Part shown: piece after piece, positions 1-9,309 of the stretch | Position numbering within the stretch: the first letter of the stretch is position 1 | Layout of the letters: every line of letters starts with the position of its first letter | From: Microbacteriaceae bacterium MWH-Ta3 | Lineage (GTDB): Bacteria; Actinomycetota; Actinomycetes; Actinomycetales; Microbacteriaceae | Assembly: GCA_003053925.1 (NCBI GenBank) | Contig: QBKD01000001.1 | Coordinates: 930,001-994,000 of the forward strand | Length of the DNA stretch: 64,000 nt | Reading direction: 5' to 3' | Notes under the pieces: generated by a model | The model's database searches: none | Told to the model about the DNA's origin: nothing | The model's input: only the letters and a program-made list of their open reading frames with translations | Made by a program: the position numbers and the translations under genes

Positions 1-899
1 GTACCTCGCTGCAGTTCATCGACCAGGTCACCGGCGCAGGCGTTATCCAGTTCTCGCCCGCCAACACCTCGGCCGCACTGACCACCTATGCAGACAACGG
101 TCTGTACTTCCGTACCGCTCCCTCTGACGTGCTCCAGGGTGAGGTTCTCGGAAACCTGATCGCTGAAGACGGCCACGAGACCCTCGGCATGATCGTGCTG
201 AACGACTCGTACGGTACCGGTCTGCAGGAGTTCGTTACCACTGCTTTCGAAGCAGCCGGTGGCGAGGTTGTTGCAGCTTCGAGCTACAACACCGGTGACA
301 CCAACTTCGACGCACAGATCGCCGAAGTTACCGCCGCTGACCCCGACGCAATCGTGCTCATCACGTTCGAAGAGGTCAAGACCATCGCTCCCGAGCTCAT
401 CGGTGGCGGCTTCCCCGCAGAGAACGTCTACTTCGTTGATGGCAACCTTGCCAACTACTCGGACGTCTTCGAAGCTGGTCTGCTCGAGGGCGCAAAGGGT
501 ACCCTGCCCGGCCTCGACATCACCACGATCACCGACTTCACCGAGCGCATGAACGACAACTGGGTTGCTGAAGGCAACGCCGACCTCGCCGACGTATTCG
601 CATACGGCCCCGAGGCATACGACGCTGTTATTCTGCTGGCACTCGCTGCACTGGAAGCCGGTTCGGTTGACGGTGTTGAGGTCGCTGCAAAGCTCCAGGA
701 AGTTTCGGGCGGTTCGGGTGACGGCACCAAGTGCTTCAGCTTCGCTGAATGTGCTGACATCATCGTGGGCGGCGGAACCGCTGACTACGACGGTGTTTCG
801 GGCCCCATCACCTTCGACGAGAACGGTGACCCCACCGAAGCAGAAATCGGCATCTACCAGTTCGGTGCTGACAACGTAGCTGTACCCTTCGAGGGCTAA
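1..899 (+). CDS. livK: Branched-chain amino acid ABC transporter substrate-binding protein, C-terminal part
   Basis: The gene is cut by the window edge; the frame is open from base 3, so the N-terminus with its expected lipoprotein signal is missing. About 298 residues remain. They match the type-1 periplasmic-binding fold of Leu/Ile/Val or amide receptors: a second-lobe segment LGMIVLNDSYG, then a stretch with two cysteines (GTKCFSF and AECADII) and a C-terminal strand region with FDENGDPTEAEIGIYQF. Such proteins deliver substrate outside the membrane to LivHM permeases. A strong terminator follows. The LivHMGF genes lie just beyond but on the opposite strand, so this receptor is not in their operon. 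The substrate is inferred from the neighbourhood only. Confidence 0.85.
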   Translation, partial: TSLQFIDQVTGAGVIQFSPANTSAALTTYADNGLYFRTAPSDVLQGEVLGNLIAEDGHETLGMIVLNDSYGTGLQEFVTTAFEAAGGEVVAASSYNTGDTNFDAQIAEVTAADPDAIVLITFEEVKTIAPELIGGGFPAENVYFVDGNLANYSDVFEAGLLEGAKGTLPGLDITTITDFTERMNDNWVAEGNADLADVFAYGPEAYDAVILLALAALEAGSVDGVEVAAKLQEVSGGSGDGTKCFSFAECADIIVGGGTADYDGVSGPITFDENGDPTEAEIGIYQFGADNVAVPFEG

Positions 900-924
900 T
901 CCTCGAGAGGCACATCGCTTCGAA

Positions 925-955
925 GGGCCCCGGGTTTATCCCGGGGCCCTTTCCC
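925..955 (+). terminator. Intrinsic terminator after the substrate-binding protein gene
   Basis: Two perfect 10-base arms (925-934 and 940-949, gggccccggg and its complement) enclose a 5-base loop and are followed by a short T-rich run. It lies 25 bases after the stop codon. Confidence 0.85.
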
Positions 956-1084
956 TTTGCCCGCCCCGCGGAGGAGCCCGCAACTACCCGGGTGCCTCGT
1001 AGACGCCGGGGATTCACGTCCCCGCAGGGGGTTTCACCTCCCCGCAGGGACGTCTCGTACCGACGAGAGCGCGTCCCCGGAACG
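956..1084. other. Non-coding gap with a short direct repeat
   Basis: No credible gene is seen between 956 and 1377, the only gap above 300 bases in the window. This first part holds two near-identical 17-base copies, ttcacgtccccgcaggg at 1013-1029 and one differing by a single base at 1033-1049, at a 20-base period. The short open frames here have compositions typical of GC-rich noise and no ribosome sites. The rest of the gap is listed as separate repeats and a terminator. Confidence 0.6.
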
Positions 1085-1155
1085 CGAAAAATTACAACGG
1101 TTCGCGGCGAGACTTCGGTAATCGAGGTTTGACGACAATCCGTTGTAATTTTTCG
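1085..1155. repeat. Perfect 16-base inverted repeat with a 39-base centre
   Basis: The arm cgaaaaattacaacgg at 1085-1100 is the exact reverse complement of 1140-1155. The arms are AT-rich in an otherwise very GC-rich gap. They could form a cruciform or an RNA stem, or be a pair of protein sites. On the plus strand the right arm ends in a T5 run, which resembles a terminator tail. No function can be assigned from sequence alone. Confidence 0.8.
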
Positions 1156-1259
1156 GGTCCGTGCGGGGCTGGAAGCGGGTGTCCGGTCCGTGCGGGTCTG
1201 GAACAGGGGGTCGGGTGCGCGCGGGTCTGGAAGCGGGGGTCGGGTGCGCGCTGGACTGG
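1155..1259. repeat. Degenerate tandem repeat, about 29-base unit, 3.6 copies
   Basis: Four units begin at 1155, 1185, 1213 and 1242. Each starts with a ggt(c/g)cg-type word, continues with gcgggtctgg or a close variant, and ends in a run of G followed by tc; the last copy is partial. Unit length varies between 28 and 30 bases. The array starts exactly where the inverted repeat ends. It is not inside a gene. Confidence 0.75.
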
Positions 1260-1329
1260 CGCACGGATACAGCTAGAGCCCGTTGTGTGCGACAAGGCCA
1301 CGGTGCCGCCGCTACGGGCGTGACACGCG

Positions 1330-1358
1330 AAAGGGGGCCGACCTTGCGGTCGACCCCC
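1330..1358 (-). terminator. Terminator of the liv operon
   Basis: On the minus strand a stem of eleven positions with one mismatch (1333-1343 against 1348-1358, loop 1344-1347) is followed by TTT. It lies 20 bases downstream of the livF stop codon. Confidence 0.8.
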
Positions 1359-1377
1359 TTCGTGGCGTTACAGCGGC

Positions 1378-2106
1378 TTAAGTGCCCAGGGTGCCCAGGT
1401 ACAGTCCGATGACCTTGGGGTCGTTCAGCAGATCGCGGCCGGTGCCCGTGTAGGCGTCCTTGCCCTGATCCAGAACGTATCCGCGGTCACAGATCTGCAG
1501 GCAGCGACGTGCATTCTGCTCGACCATGATGGTCGTGACGCCCGCCTTGTTGATCTCGGACACGCGAATGAAGGCCTCGTCCTGACGCGCGGGCGACAGA
1601 CCGGCGCTGGGCTCGTCCAACAGCAGCACGGCGGGGTCCATCATCAGCGCGCGGCTCATGGCCACCATCTGACGCTCTCCACCCGACAGTTGTCCAGCGC
1701 GCTGCTTGAGGCGCTTGCCCAGTTCCGCGAAGATGCCCGTGACGAACTCCAGGCGCTCTGCGTAGTGCTTGGGGCGCTGGTACAGTCCCATCTGTAGGTT
1801 CTCTTCGATTGTGAGGCTCTGGAACACATTGTTGGTCTGAGGAACAAAGCCAACGCCGCGCGAAACGAGCTGGTTTGCCTTCAGGCCGGTGATGTCTTCG
1901 CCGTTGAGGTTGATCTCGCCGTCACGAACCTTCACCATGCCGAACATCGACTTCAGAAGAGTCGACTTTCCGGCACCGTTGGGTCCGATGATTCCGATGA
2001 GTTCACCCTTGTTGGCCACCAGGTCGGCGCCATTAATGATGTTGATACCGGGGAGGTATCCAGCGTAGAGATTCTTGATCTCGACGACAGGAGTGGTGTC
2101 GCTCAT
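1378..2106 (-). CDS. livF: Branched-chain amino acid ABC transporter ATP-binding protein LivF
   Basis: This 242-residue cytoplasmic ATPase is one half of the nucleotide-binding pair that drives LivHM. Walker A is GPNGAGKST at residues 41-49, the signature is LSGGERQM, and Walker B is AVLLLDEPSAGLSP. The H-loop position reads VEQN, with glutamine in place of histidine, as is usual in LivF and unlike LivG. An AGGAG ribosome site precedes the ATG. It is the last gene of the operon, 8 bases after livG, and is followed by a terminator. Confidence 0.95.
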   Translation of the reverse strand: MSDTTPVVEIKNLYAGYLPGINIINGADLVANKGELIGIIGPNGAGKSTLLKSMFGMVKVRDGEINLNGEDITGLKANQLVSRGVGFVPQTNNVFQSLTIEENLQMGLYQRPKHYAERLEFVTGIFAELGKRLKQRAGQLSGGERQMVAMSRALMMDPAVLLLDEPSAGLSPARQDEAFIRVSEINKAGVTTIMVEQNARRCLQICDRGYVLDQGKDAYTGTGRDLLNDPKVIGLYLGTLGT

Positions 2107-2114
2107 GCGGTCTC

Positions 2115-3011
2115 CTACTTCGTTTCGGGAAGAGTAATGCGGCCAGTTACGGCACCGAGGTCGACATCCTGGTGGCTTCCCAGGTAGGCGTCGATTACGG
2201 CGGGGTTCTTCATGACCTCGTCAGGTGCGCCTTCGGCGACAACCTTTCCTTCGGCCATGACGATGACCCAGTCCGCGATGTGGCGAACCATGTGCATGTC
2301 GTGTTCCACGAACAGCACGGTCATGCCCTGCGTCTTGAGGTCGAGGATGTGATCCAGCAGCGACTGTGTCAGTGCGGGGTTCACGCCGGCCATCGGCTCG
2401 TCTAACATGACGAGCGTGGGGTCGGTCATGAGAGCACGCGCCATTTCCAGAAGCTTGCGCTGTCCACCCGAAAGCGATGCAGCGAAGTCTTCGTGCTTGG
2501 CATCCAACTTGAAGCGCGTCAGCAAGTCCATCGCCTTCACTTCAATTTCGGCGTCCTGCTTCTTCCACAAGGCGGGAATGAGGCTGGACAGCAGCTTCTC
2601 GCCACGCTGACCCGTGTTGCCGAGCTTCATGTTGTCCATGACGGTCAGCAAGCCAAGGGCTTTCGTTAGCTGGAAGGTACGAATCAGGCCCATACGTGCG
2701 ACCTTGAACGACGGAACGCCCTTGAGCGACTTTCCGTCGAAGCTCCAGTCGCCCTCGTTGGGCTGGTCGAAACCAGTCAACAGGTTGAAGAACGTCGTCT
2801 TTCCCGCACCGTTGGGGCCTATGAGGGCCGTAATGGCGTTGCGGGGGATTTCGACGTGAGCCACATCGACGGCCGTGAGGCCACCGAACTGACGCTTGAT
2901 GCCGTGGGCGACAAGGATGGGATCCTTCTTTGCCACACCGGGTGCGGCGTCACCGATGTGCAGGCCCGTCGACTTGACCGGGGTGCTGGAGGGGGTTGCG
3001 TTACCGGACAA
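2115..3011 (-). CDS. livG: Branched-chain amino acid ABC transporter ATP-binding protein LivG
   Basis: This 298-residue ATPase partners LivF. Walker A lies at residues 65-73 (GPNGAGKTT), the signature is LSGGQRKLLEM, Walker B is LVMLDEPMAGVNP and the H-loop is FVEHDMHMV. The start is an uncommon TTG. It is supported by an AAGGAG ribosome site 7 bases upstream (minus strand of 3019-3024), and it overlaps the end of livM by 11 bases, which suggests translational coupling. About 30 residues precede the first strand, slightly longer than in many LivG proteins. Confidence 0.93.
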   Translation of the reverse strand: MSGNATPSSTPVKSTGLHIGDAAPGVAKKDPILVAHGIKRQFGGLTAVDVAHVEIPRNAITALIGPNGAGKTTFFNLLTGFDQPNEGDWSFDGKSLKGVPSFKVARMGLIRTFQLTKALGLLTVMDNMKLGNTGQRGEKLLSSLIPALWKKQDAEIEVKAMDLLTRFKLDAKHEDFAASLSGGQRKLLEMARALMTDPTLVMLDEPMAGVNPALTQSLLDHILDLKTQGMTVLFVEHDMHMVRHIADWVIVMAEGKVVAEGAPDEVMKNPAVIDAYLGSHQDVDLGAVTGRITLPETK

Positions 3012-3981
3012 AGGTCAGCTCCTTCTTGTTTCCAAAGATGCCCTGCGGGCGGAACACGACGATCAGAACCAGTGCAACACCGACGATGATGAACTTGATC
3101 TGTGCGGCCTGGATGGACGACAGTCCGAACAGGAGACCCTGTTCTGCCAGGGCGGGGAACAGCAGGCCCAGGAAGGCCTGGAGTACCCAGAAGATCAGCG
3201 AACCAACAAGCGGGCCGAAGACCGTCGCGGCGCCACCCAGCAGAAGAGCGGTCCAGATGAAGAAGGTCAGCGAGGTGACGTACTGTCCCTGGTTCACGTT
3301 CGACGACATGGCCAGCACGAGGCCACCCATTGCGCCCAGGACACCACCGATGATGAGTGCCTGCATCTTGTAGGTGAACACGTTCTTACCCAGCGAGCGA
3401 ATGGCGTCCTCGTCCTCACGGATTCCCTTGAGCACGCGGCCCCAGGGCGAGTTCACCAGACGCCACACCGCGAAGGTCGCGACGGCGAGGATGATGATTC
3501 CCACGATGCGAACCCACCACATTGCGGCGGTGTCTTCGAAAGGCGGGAAACCGTATGTTCCGGCGGGAATCGGGTTCGATTCCTGGAACTCACCGTTGTA
3601 GCTGAACAGACCATCGGCCGAGCCGGTGTATTCGTCGAACACCTTGGTGAGGAACAGCAGACGCAGAATCTCGGCGGATGCAATCGTGACGATGGCGAGG
3701 TAGTCGCCGCGCAGACGCAGTGTGGGGATACCCAGGATCAGCGCGAAGATCACGGCAGCGCCGAGGCCCACGAGAGCTGCGAGGTACCAGGGAAGGCCGA
3801 AGCTGAGGATACCGATGGCGTAACCATAGGCACCGAGAGCCATGAAGCCCGCCATACCCATGTTCAGCAGACCAGCGAAACCGAAGTGAACGGCGAGTCC
3901 CAAGGCAGCCAACGCGTACGCGATGGTGACGGGGGCGAGGATGAACCCCGCGGTCGAGTTAAGAATTCCCAAGAAGTCCAT
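3001..3981 (-). CDS. livM: Branched-chain amino acid ABC transporter permease LivM
   Basis: This 326-residue inner-membrane permease has repeated hydrophobic segments and the family hallmark LRLRGDYLAIVT, which forms part of the ATPase-coupling region. It pairs with LivH to make the membrane channel. The gene begins 4 bases after the livH stop, and its own end overlaps livG, so livH-M-G-F is a single operon. The C-terminus ends in FRPQGIFG followed by a short tail, a pattern shared with LivH. Confidence 0.93.
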   Translation of the reverse strand: MDFLGILNSTAGFILAPVTIAYALAALGLAVHFGFAGLLNMGMAGFMALGAYGYAIGILSFGLPWYLAALVGLGAAVIFALILGIPTLRLRGDYLAIVTIASAEILRLLFLTKVFDEYTGSADGLFSYNGEFQESNPIPAGTYGFPPFEDTAAMWWVRIVGIIILAVATFAVWRLVNSPWGRVLKGIREDEDAIRSLGKNVFTYKMQALIIGGVLGAMGGLVLAMSSNVNQGQYVTSLTFFIWTALLLGGAATVFGPLVGSLIFWVLQAFLGLLFPALAEQGLLFGLSSIQAAQIKFIIVGVALVLIVVFRPQGIFGNKKELTFVR

Positions 3982-3985
3982 GGAA

Positions 3986-5311
3986 CTAACCGATCCTTTC
4001 CTTGCGTCCGAGGATGCCCTGCGGGCGGAACAGCAGGATCACAATCAGAATGACGAGGGCTCCGACGTACTTGAGGTCGGACGGAATGACGAGGGTCGAG
4101 GCCTCGACGAGCACGCCTACAATCAGCGAACCGACGAGGGCGCCCCAGGCGGTACCCAAGCCACCGAGAGTGGTTGCGGCGAACATGAGCAACAGAATCT
4201 GGCCACCCATATCCCAGCGGATGCCGGGGCGGAAGTAGGCCCAGAGGATGCCCGAGAAGCCGGCGAGAGTTGCGCCCACAATCCAGACAACACGAACGAC
4301 CGAGTCGACGTTGATGCCCGATGCAGCGGCAAGTCCGGGGTTATCCGAGATGGCGCGCGTTGCCTTACCCATGCGGGTGAACATCAGCCACCAGGCGAAT
4401 GCTGCGATGAGAAGAATCGAGATCGCCATGCTGGCCATATCGATCCAGCTGAGTGCAACCGAACCAAAAAGCTTGATCTTGGGCGAATCCGCACCAGGAA
4501 GCTGCTCGGTTCCACCGCCGATGAAGAGTTGGTAGGTGTAGCGCACGGCAAGCGAGAGACCGATTGACACGATCATGAGCTGCACGAGACCCGTGTTGCG
4601 GCGTCGTAGCGGCGCCCAAATAGCGGCATCGAGGCCCCAACCGAAGAGGCCGGACAGCACGATGGCGGCAATAATCGCAAGCCAGATTGGTGCACCCAGT
4701 TCCGAGAGCACGAACGCGCCCAAGGCTCCAAAGGTGACCATTTCGGCGTGGGCGAAGTTAGAAATTCCCGTCGTGCCGTAAATCAACGACATACCGATCG
4801 CAGCAAGCGCCAGCATCAAGCCGAAATTCACACCACTAATAAGTCGCTGCACCACCTGGTCAACCATGCTGGTCACGACACGTTCGCCCTTGCCGATGAA
4901 GTAGTTCATCGTGACGCGACCACCGGGTCCGACTTGGACTTCCATGACGGCGCCTTCGACGATGTCGGCGGTTTCAGGGTTGTCGACAACGACAACTCCG
5001 TCGGGCAACGTCGATTCGTCGAGGGTGACGGTGTAGGCGGCGTTCTTTTCGGATACGCCTACCTTCCATTTGCCCTCTGCGTCGGTCAGGACATCGGCAT
5101 TGATGCCATTCCCCGACACATTAATTGAGACGCCGGCAAGTGGTGCGCCATTGTTTTGTACGTTTCCACTTACCTTGTACGGCATTTCGTCGTTGACGGT
5201 GTCGGCGGTAGCCGGCCCTGCCATCAACAGAACGCCGAGTGAGAGTGCGGTGGTGGCCATCACAGCAAAAAGCCGTGCGGCGCGCCCTCGTTTCACGGTC
5301 GTGTTCTCCAC
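3986..5311 (-). CDS. livH: LivH-type permease with a secreted N-terminal carboxypeptidase-regulatory-like domain
   Basis: The C-terminal 280 or so residues are a typical LivH permease (GVNFGLMLALAAIGMSLIYG at the first helix, FRPQGILG at the end). Ahead of it lie about 158 extra residues: a charged start (KRGRAAR), a hydrophobic core (LFAVMATTALSLGVLLM) and a likely signal-peptidase site after PATA near residue 36. Residues 45-140 resemble the carboxypeptidase regulatory / Ig-like beta-sandwich (VSGNVQNNGAPLAGVSI, TDAEGKWKV). The GTG at 5311 was chosen because AGGAGG lies 4 bases upstream and it starts right at the signal peptide; the frame is open to a GTG at 5404 without a comparable site. 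Product 441 residues. The extra domain should lie outside the membrane and may contact receptor or substrate; that role is inference. Confidence 0.85.
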   Translation of the reverse strand: MENTTVKRGRAARLFAVMATTALSLGVLLMAGPATADTVNDEMPYKVSGNVQNNGAPLAGVSINVSGNGINADVLTDAEGKWKVGVSEKNAAYTVTLDESTLPDGVVVVDNPETADIVEGAVMEVQVGPGGRVTMNYFIGKGERVVTSMVDQVVQRLISGVNFGLMLALAAIGMSLIYGTTGISNFAHAEMVTFGALGAFVLSELGAPIWLAIIAAIVLSGLFGWGLDAAIWAPLRRRNTGLVQLMIVSIGLSLAVRYTYQLFIGGGTEQLPGADSPKIKLFGSVALSWIDMASMAISILLIAAFAWWLMFTRMGKATRAISDNPGLAAASGINVDSVVRVVWIVGATLAGFSGILWAYFRPGIRWDMGGQILLLMFAATTLGGLGTAWGALVGSLIVGVLVEASTLVIPSDLKYVGALVILIVILLFRPQGILGRKERIG

Positions 5312-5404
5312 GGAACCTCCTGGTCGCTGCTCCCCAAACGGTTGTTCGGGAATGTAGGTCGACATTGACATTAGTGACCATTCGTTTCCGACGGATTTCG
5401 CCAC

Positions 5405-7024
<1,620 letters not shown>

Positions 7025-7033
7025 GTCACAGGC

Positions 7034-8152
7034 ATGTCGGAAATTGAAATCGGACGCGCCAAGCGCGCCCGCCGCGCGTACAGCTTTGATGACATCGCGG
7101 TCGTCCCCAGCCGCCGAACGCGCGACACCGAGGTCGTTAACCTCAATTGGACGATCGACGCACACAAGTTCGATATCCCCGTCGTGGCCGCACCGATGGA
7201 CTCGGTTGTGTCGCCCGAGTCGGCAATCGAAATTGGTCGACTGGGCGGTGTAGGTGTACTGAACCTCGAGGGCCTGTGGACCCGATACGAGGACGCCGAC
7301 GCCGTGTTGGCGCGAATCCGCGAACTGCCGGCTGATCAGGCAACCCTGGAGCTGCAGAAGATTTATGCCGAGCCCATCAAGCCCGAACTGATTACGGCCC
7401 GCCTGGCACAGATTCGCGAGGCCGGTGTCACGGTTGCGGGCGCACTCAGCCCCCAGCGCACTCAAGAATTCAGCGACGTCGTCGTCAAGGCGGGAGTCGA
7501 CCTGTTCGTCATTCGTGGAACGACGGTCAGCGCCGAGCACGTGTCCGCCAGTGACGAACCGTTGAACCTCAAGAAATTCATTTACGAACTTGATGTCCCC
7601 GTCATCGTGGGTGGCGCGGCAACCTATACGGCCGCACTTCACCTCATGCGCACCGGTGCCGCGGGTGTCCTGGTGGGCTTCGGCGGCGGTGCCGCCTCGA
7701 CCACTCGAACCGCTCTGGGCGTTCAGGCGCCGATGGCAACTGCCGTCGCCGATGTGGCTGGCGCTCGCCGCGACTATATGGATGAGTCGGGCGGACGCTA
7801 TGTGCACGTTATCGCCGATGGCGGGCTGGGTACCAGCGGCGACATCGTGAAGGCCGTCGCCATGGGCGCGGATGCCGTGATGTTGGGAACCACTCTGGCA
7901 CGCGCCACCGATGCGCCGGGTCAGGGATGGCACTGGGGTCACGAGGCGTATCACCGTGAACTTCCGCGGGGTAACCGCGTGTGGGTGGGGCAGATTGGGC
8001 CGATGGAGGAAGTGCTGTTCGGTCCGTCGTCGCACGCTAATGGACAGTCGAACCTCATGGGAGCGTTGCGCCGGTCAATGGCGACAACCGGATACAGCGA
8101 CCTCAAGGAATTCCAGCGCGTCGAGGTAGTCGTTTCACCGTCGTCCTGCTGA
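7034..8152 (+). CDS. guaB3: GuaB3 family IMP dehydrogenase-related protein
   Basis: This 372-residue paralogue of guaB follows it by 9 bases. The barrel is recognisable (YSFDDIAVVPSRRTRD, AAPMDSVVSPESA, VIADGGLGTSGDIVKAVAMGADAVMLG), but there are no CBS domains, and the catalytic loop that reads GSICTTR in GuaB reads GGAASTTRT here, so the nucleophilic cysteine is absent. The family is common in Actinobacteria; to my knowledge the actinobacterial members have no settled function. Placement in the gua cluster suggests purine metabolism or control of GuaB. The stop TGA overlaps the next ATG by one base. Confidence 0.92.
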   Translation: MSEIEIGRAKRARRAYSFDDIAVVPSRRTRDTEVVNLNWTIDAHKFDIPVVAAPMDSVVSPESAIEIGRLGGVGVLNLEGLWTRYEDADAVLARIRELPADQATLELQKIYAEPIKPELITARLAQIREAGVTVAGALSPQRTQEFSDVVVKAGVDLFVIRGTTVSAEHVSASDEPLNLKKFIYELDVPVIVGGAATYTAALHLMRTGAAGVLVGFGGGAASTTRTALGVQAPMATAVADVAGARRDYMDESGGRYVHVIADGGLGTSGDIVKAVAMGADAVMLGTTLARATDAPGQGWHWGHEAYHRELPRGNRVWVGQIGPMEEVLFGPSSHANGQSNLMGALRRSMATTGYSDLKEFQRVEVVVSPSSC

Positions 8153-8907
8153 TGGTGACCTGGTGGCAGATGGCACGCCGGCCTCGATGGCTGGGCGTGC
8201 TGGCATTTGTCATCGCACTTGCCGCCATTTTTGTGCTTCTCAGTCAATGGCAGATTGGTCGGGCCATTGCCGAGGCCACCGTGATCGAGGTGGATTCCGA
8301 AACGGCAGTTCCGTTGGAGTCCATCGTTGATCCGGGGCGCGCTTTGTCGGGCGAAGCCGGCGGCCGTCGTGTGACCGTTGAGGGCACCTGGTCGGCAGGT
8401 GTTGTGATCGTTGAGGACCGTCCGCAGGTGAGGCAGTCCGGCCAGTGGCTCGTGCGAAACTTTGTGACGACAGCGGGCGATTGCCTTCCCGTCGCGGTGG
8501 GCTGGGCCACAACCGTTAATCCCGCCGAGTTTGTATTCATCGACGATGCGCCGTCGACTATTACCGGCCGAATCGTTCCCACCGAGGCCGCGAGTGATGG
8601 TGATTACATGGACGACCGACTCACCGTGGTGTCGTCGGCCGACCTGGTGAACCGTTGGCAGTGCGATTCGATGTATGCCGGATTCCTCGCGATGGAGGGA
8701 GCGCCCGCACCTCTCGATACCATTGCCACGGTCCGCCCCGCACAGGATGCCTCGCTGAATTGGCTCAACCTGTTTTACGCGGCGGAATGGATCGTTTTTG
8801 CCGGTTTTGCCCTGTATTTCTGGTACCGCGTGGTGCTCGACGCGGTCGAACGCGAGAACGATCCGGACGGCGACCAGCCGAATCCAGCCCCAACCCCCGA
8901 CAACTAG
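8152..8907 (+). CDS. SURF1 family protein
   Basis: This 251-residue protein has two membrane helices, near the start (WLGVLAFVIALAAIFVLLSQWQ) and near the end (LNLFYAAEWIVFAGFALYFWYRVVL), around an extracytoplasmic domain. Conserved SURF1 features include WQIGRA after helix one, the RQSGQWLVRNF and VAVGWA segments, and a helix-loop with NLFYAAEW before the second helix. SURF1 proteins aid cytochrome c oxidase assembly, probably in heme a handling. No oxidase genes are nearby; the link to the gua genes is positional and frequently seen in related Actinobacteria. The C-terminus is acidic and proline-rich. Confidence 0.88.
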   Translation: MVTWWQMARRPRWLGVLAFVIALAAIFVLLSQWQIGRAIAEATVIEVDSETAVPLESIVDPGRALSGEAGGRRVTVEGTWSAGVVIVEDRPQVRQSGQWLVRNFVTTAGDCLPVAVGWATTVNPAEFVFIDDAPSTITGRIVPTEAASDGDYMDDRLTVVSSADLVNRWQCDSMYAGFLAMEGAPAPLDTIATVRPAQDASLNWLNLFYAAEWIVFAGFALYFWYRVVLDAVERENDPDGDQPNPAPTPDN

Positions 8908-8916
8908 GATTAACGC

Positions 8917-9309
8917 ATGGCGAAAGACGCACGAACCGTACTTGCGGCGGAAAAGTTTTACCGAATCACGTCGTACATCACGGGCGCAATGCTCTTGTTG
9001 CTGACATTCGAAATGATTCTGAAGTACTTTTTCGGCGTAGAAATCGAGGCCGGCGGCCCGAACGGCGCTCTGGCCTTGACACCGACGGGAGCGGTCACGG
9101 CCGTCAACGTGTCGACGTGGGTCCTCATTGTCCACGGCTGGTTCTACGTGGTGTACCTGTTCGGCTGCTTCCGCATCTGGTCGGCCATGCGCTGGCCCGC
9201 GATGTATTTCCCCGTTCTCGCAGCGGGCGGCGTGATCCCCTTCCTCTCGTTCTTCACCGAGCGCCGTGTGCGCACCATCGTTAACAACACTCTGGAGTCC
9301 AACGCATGA
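8917..9309 (+). CDS. DUF3817 domain membrane protein
   Basis: This 130-residue integral membrane protein has about three hydrophobic helices ([59 protein letters not shown]). The [10 protein letters not shown] start, the HGWFYVVYL core and the [11 protein letters not shown] end are characteristic of DUF3817. The function is unknown. It overlaps guaA by 4 bases (ATGA), so the two are very likely translated together; this coupling with guaA is common in Actinobacteria. Confidence 0.88.
   Translation: MAKDARTVLAAEKFYRITSYITGAMLLLLTFEMILKYFFGVEIEAGGPNGALALTPTGAVTAVNVSTWVLIVHGWFYVVYLFGCFRIWSAMRWPAMYFPVLAAGGVIPFLSFFTERRVRTIVNNTLESNA

Noticed and set aside
1155-1259. Possible CRISPR array
   Set aside because: Units are contiguous and degenerate with no unique spacers, and no cas genes are near.
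1129-1323. Short open frames over the tandem repeat region
   Set aside because: They arise from GC-rich repeats in several frames at once, lack ribosome sites, and no frame is favoured.
2896-4053. 385-residue open frame on the plus strand opposite livG and livM
   Set aside because: It is antisense to two clear transporter genes, rich in Q, E, R and H, has no ribosome site and no recognisable motif; long antisense frames are expected from the codon bias.
5312-5404. Extra 31 codons at the start of LivH, from a GTG at 5404
   Set aside because: The downstream GTG has AGGAGG at 4 bases and begins right at the signal peptide; the upstream GTG has no comparable site.
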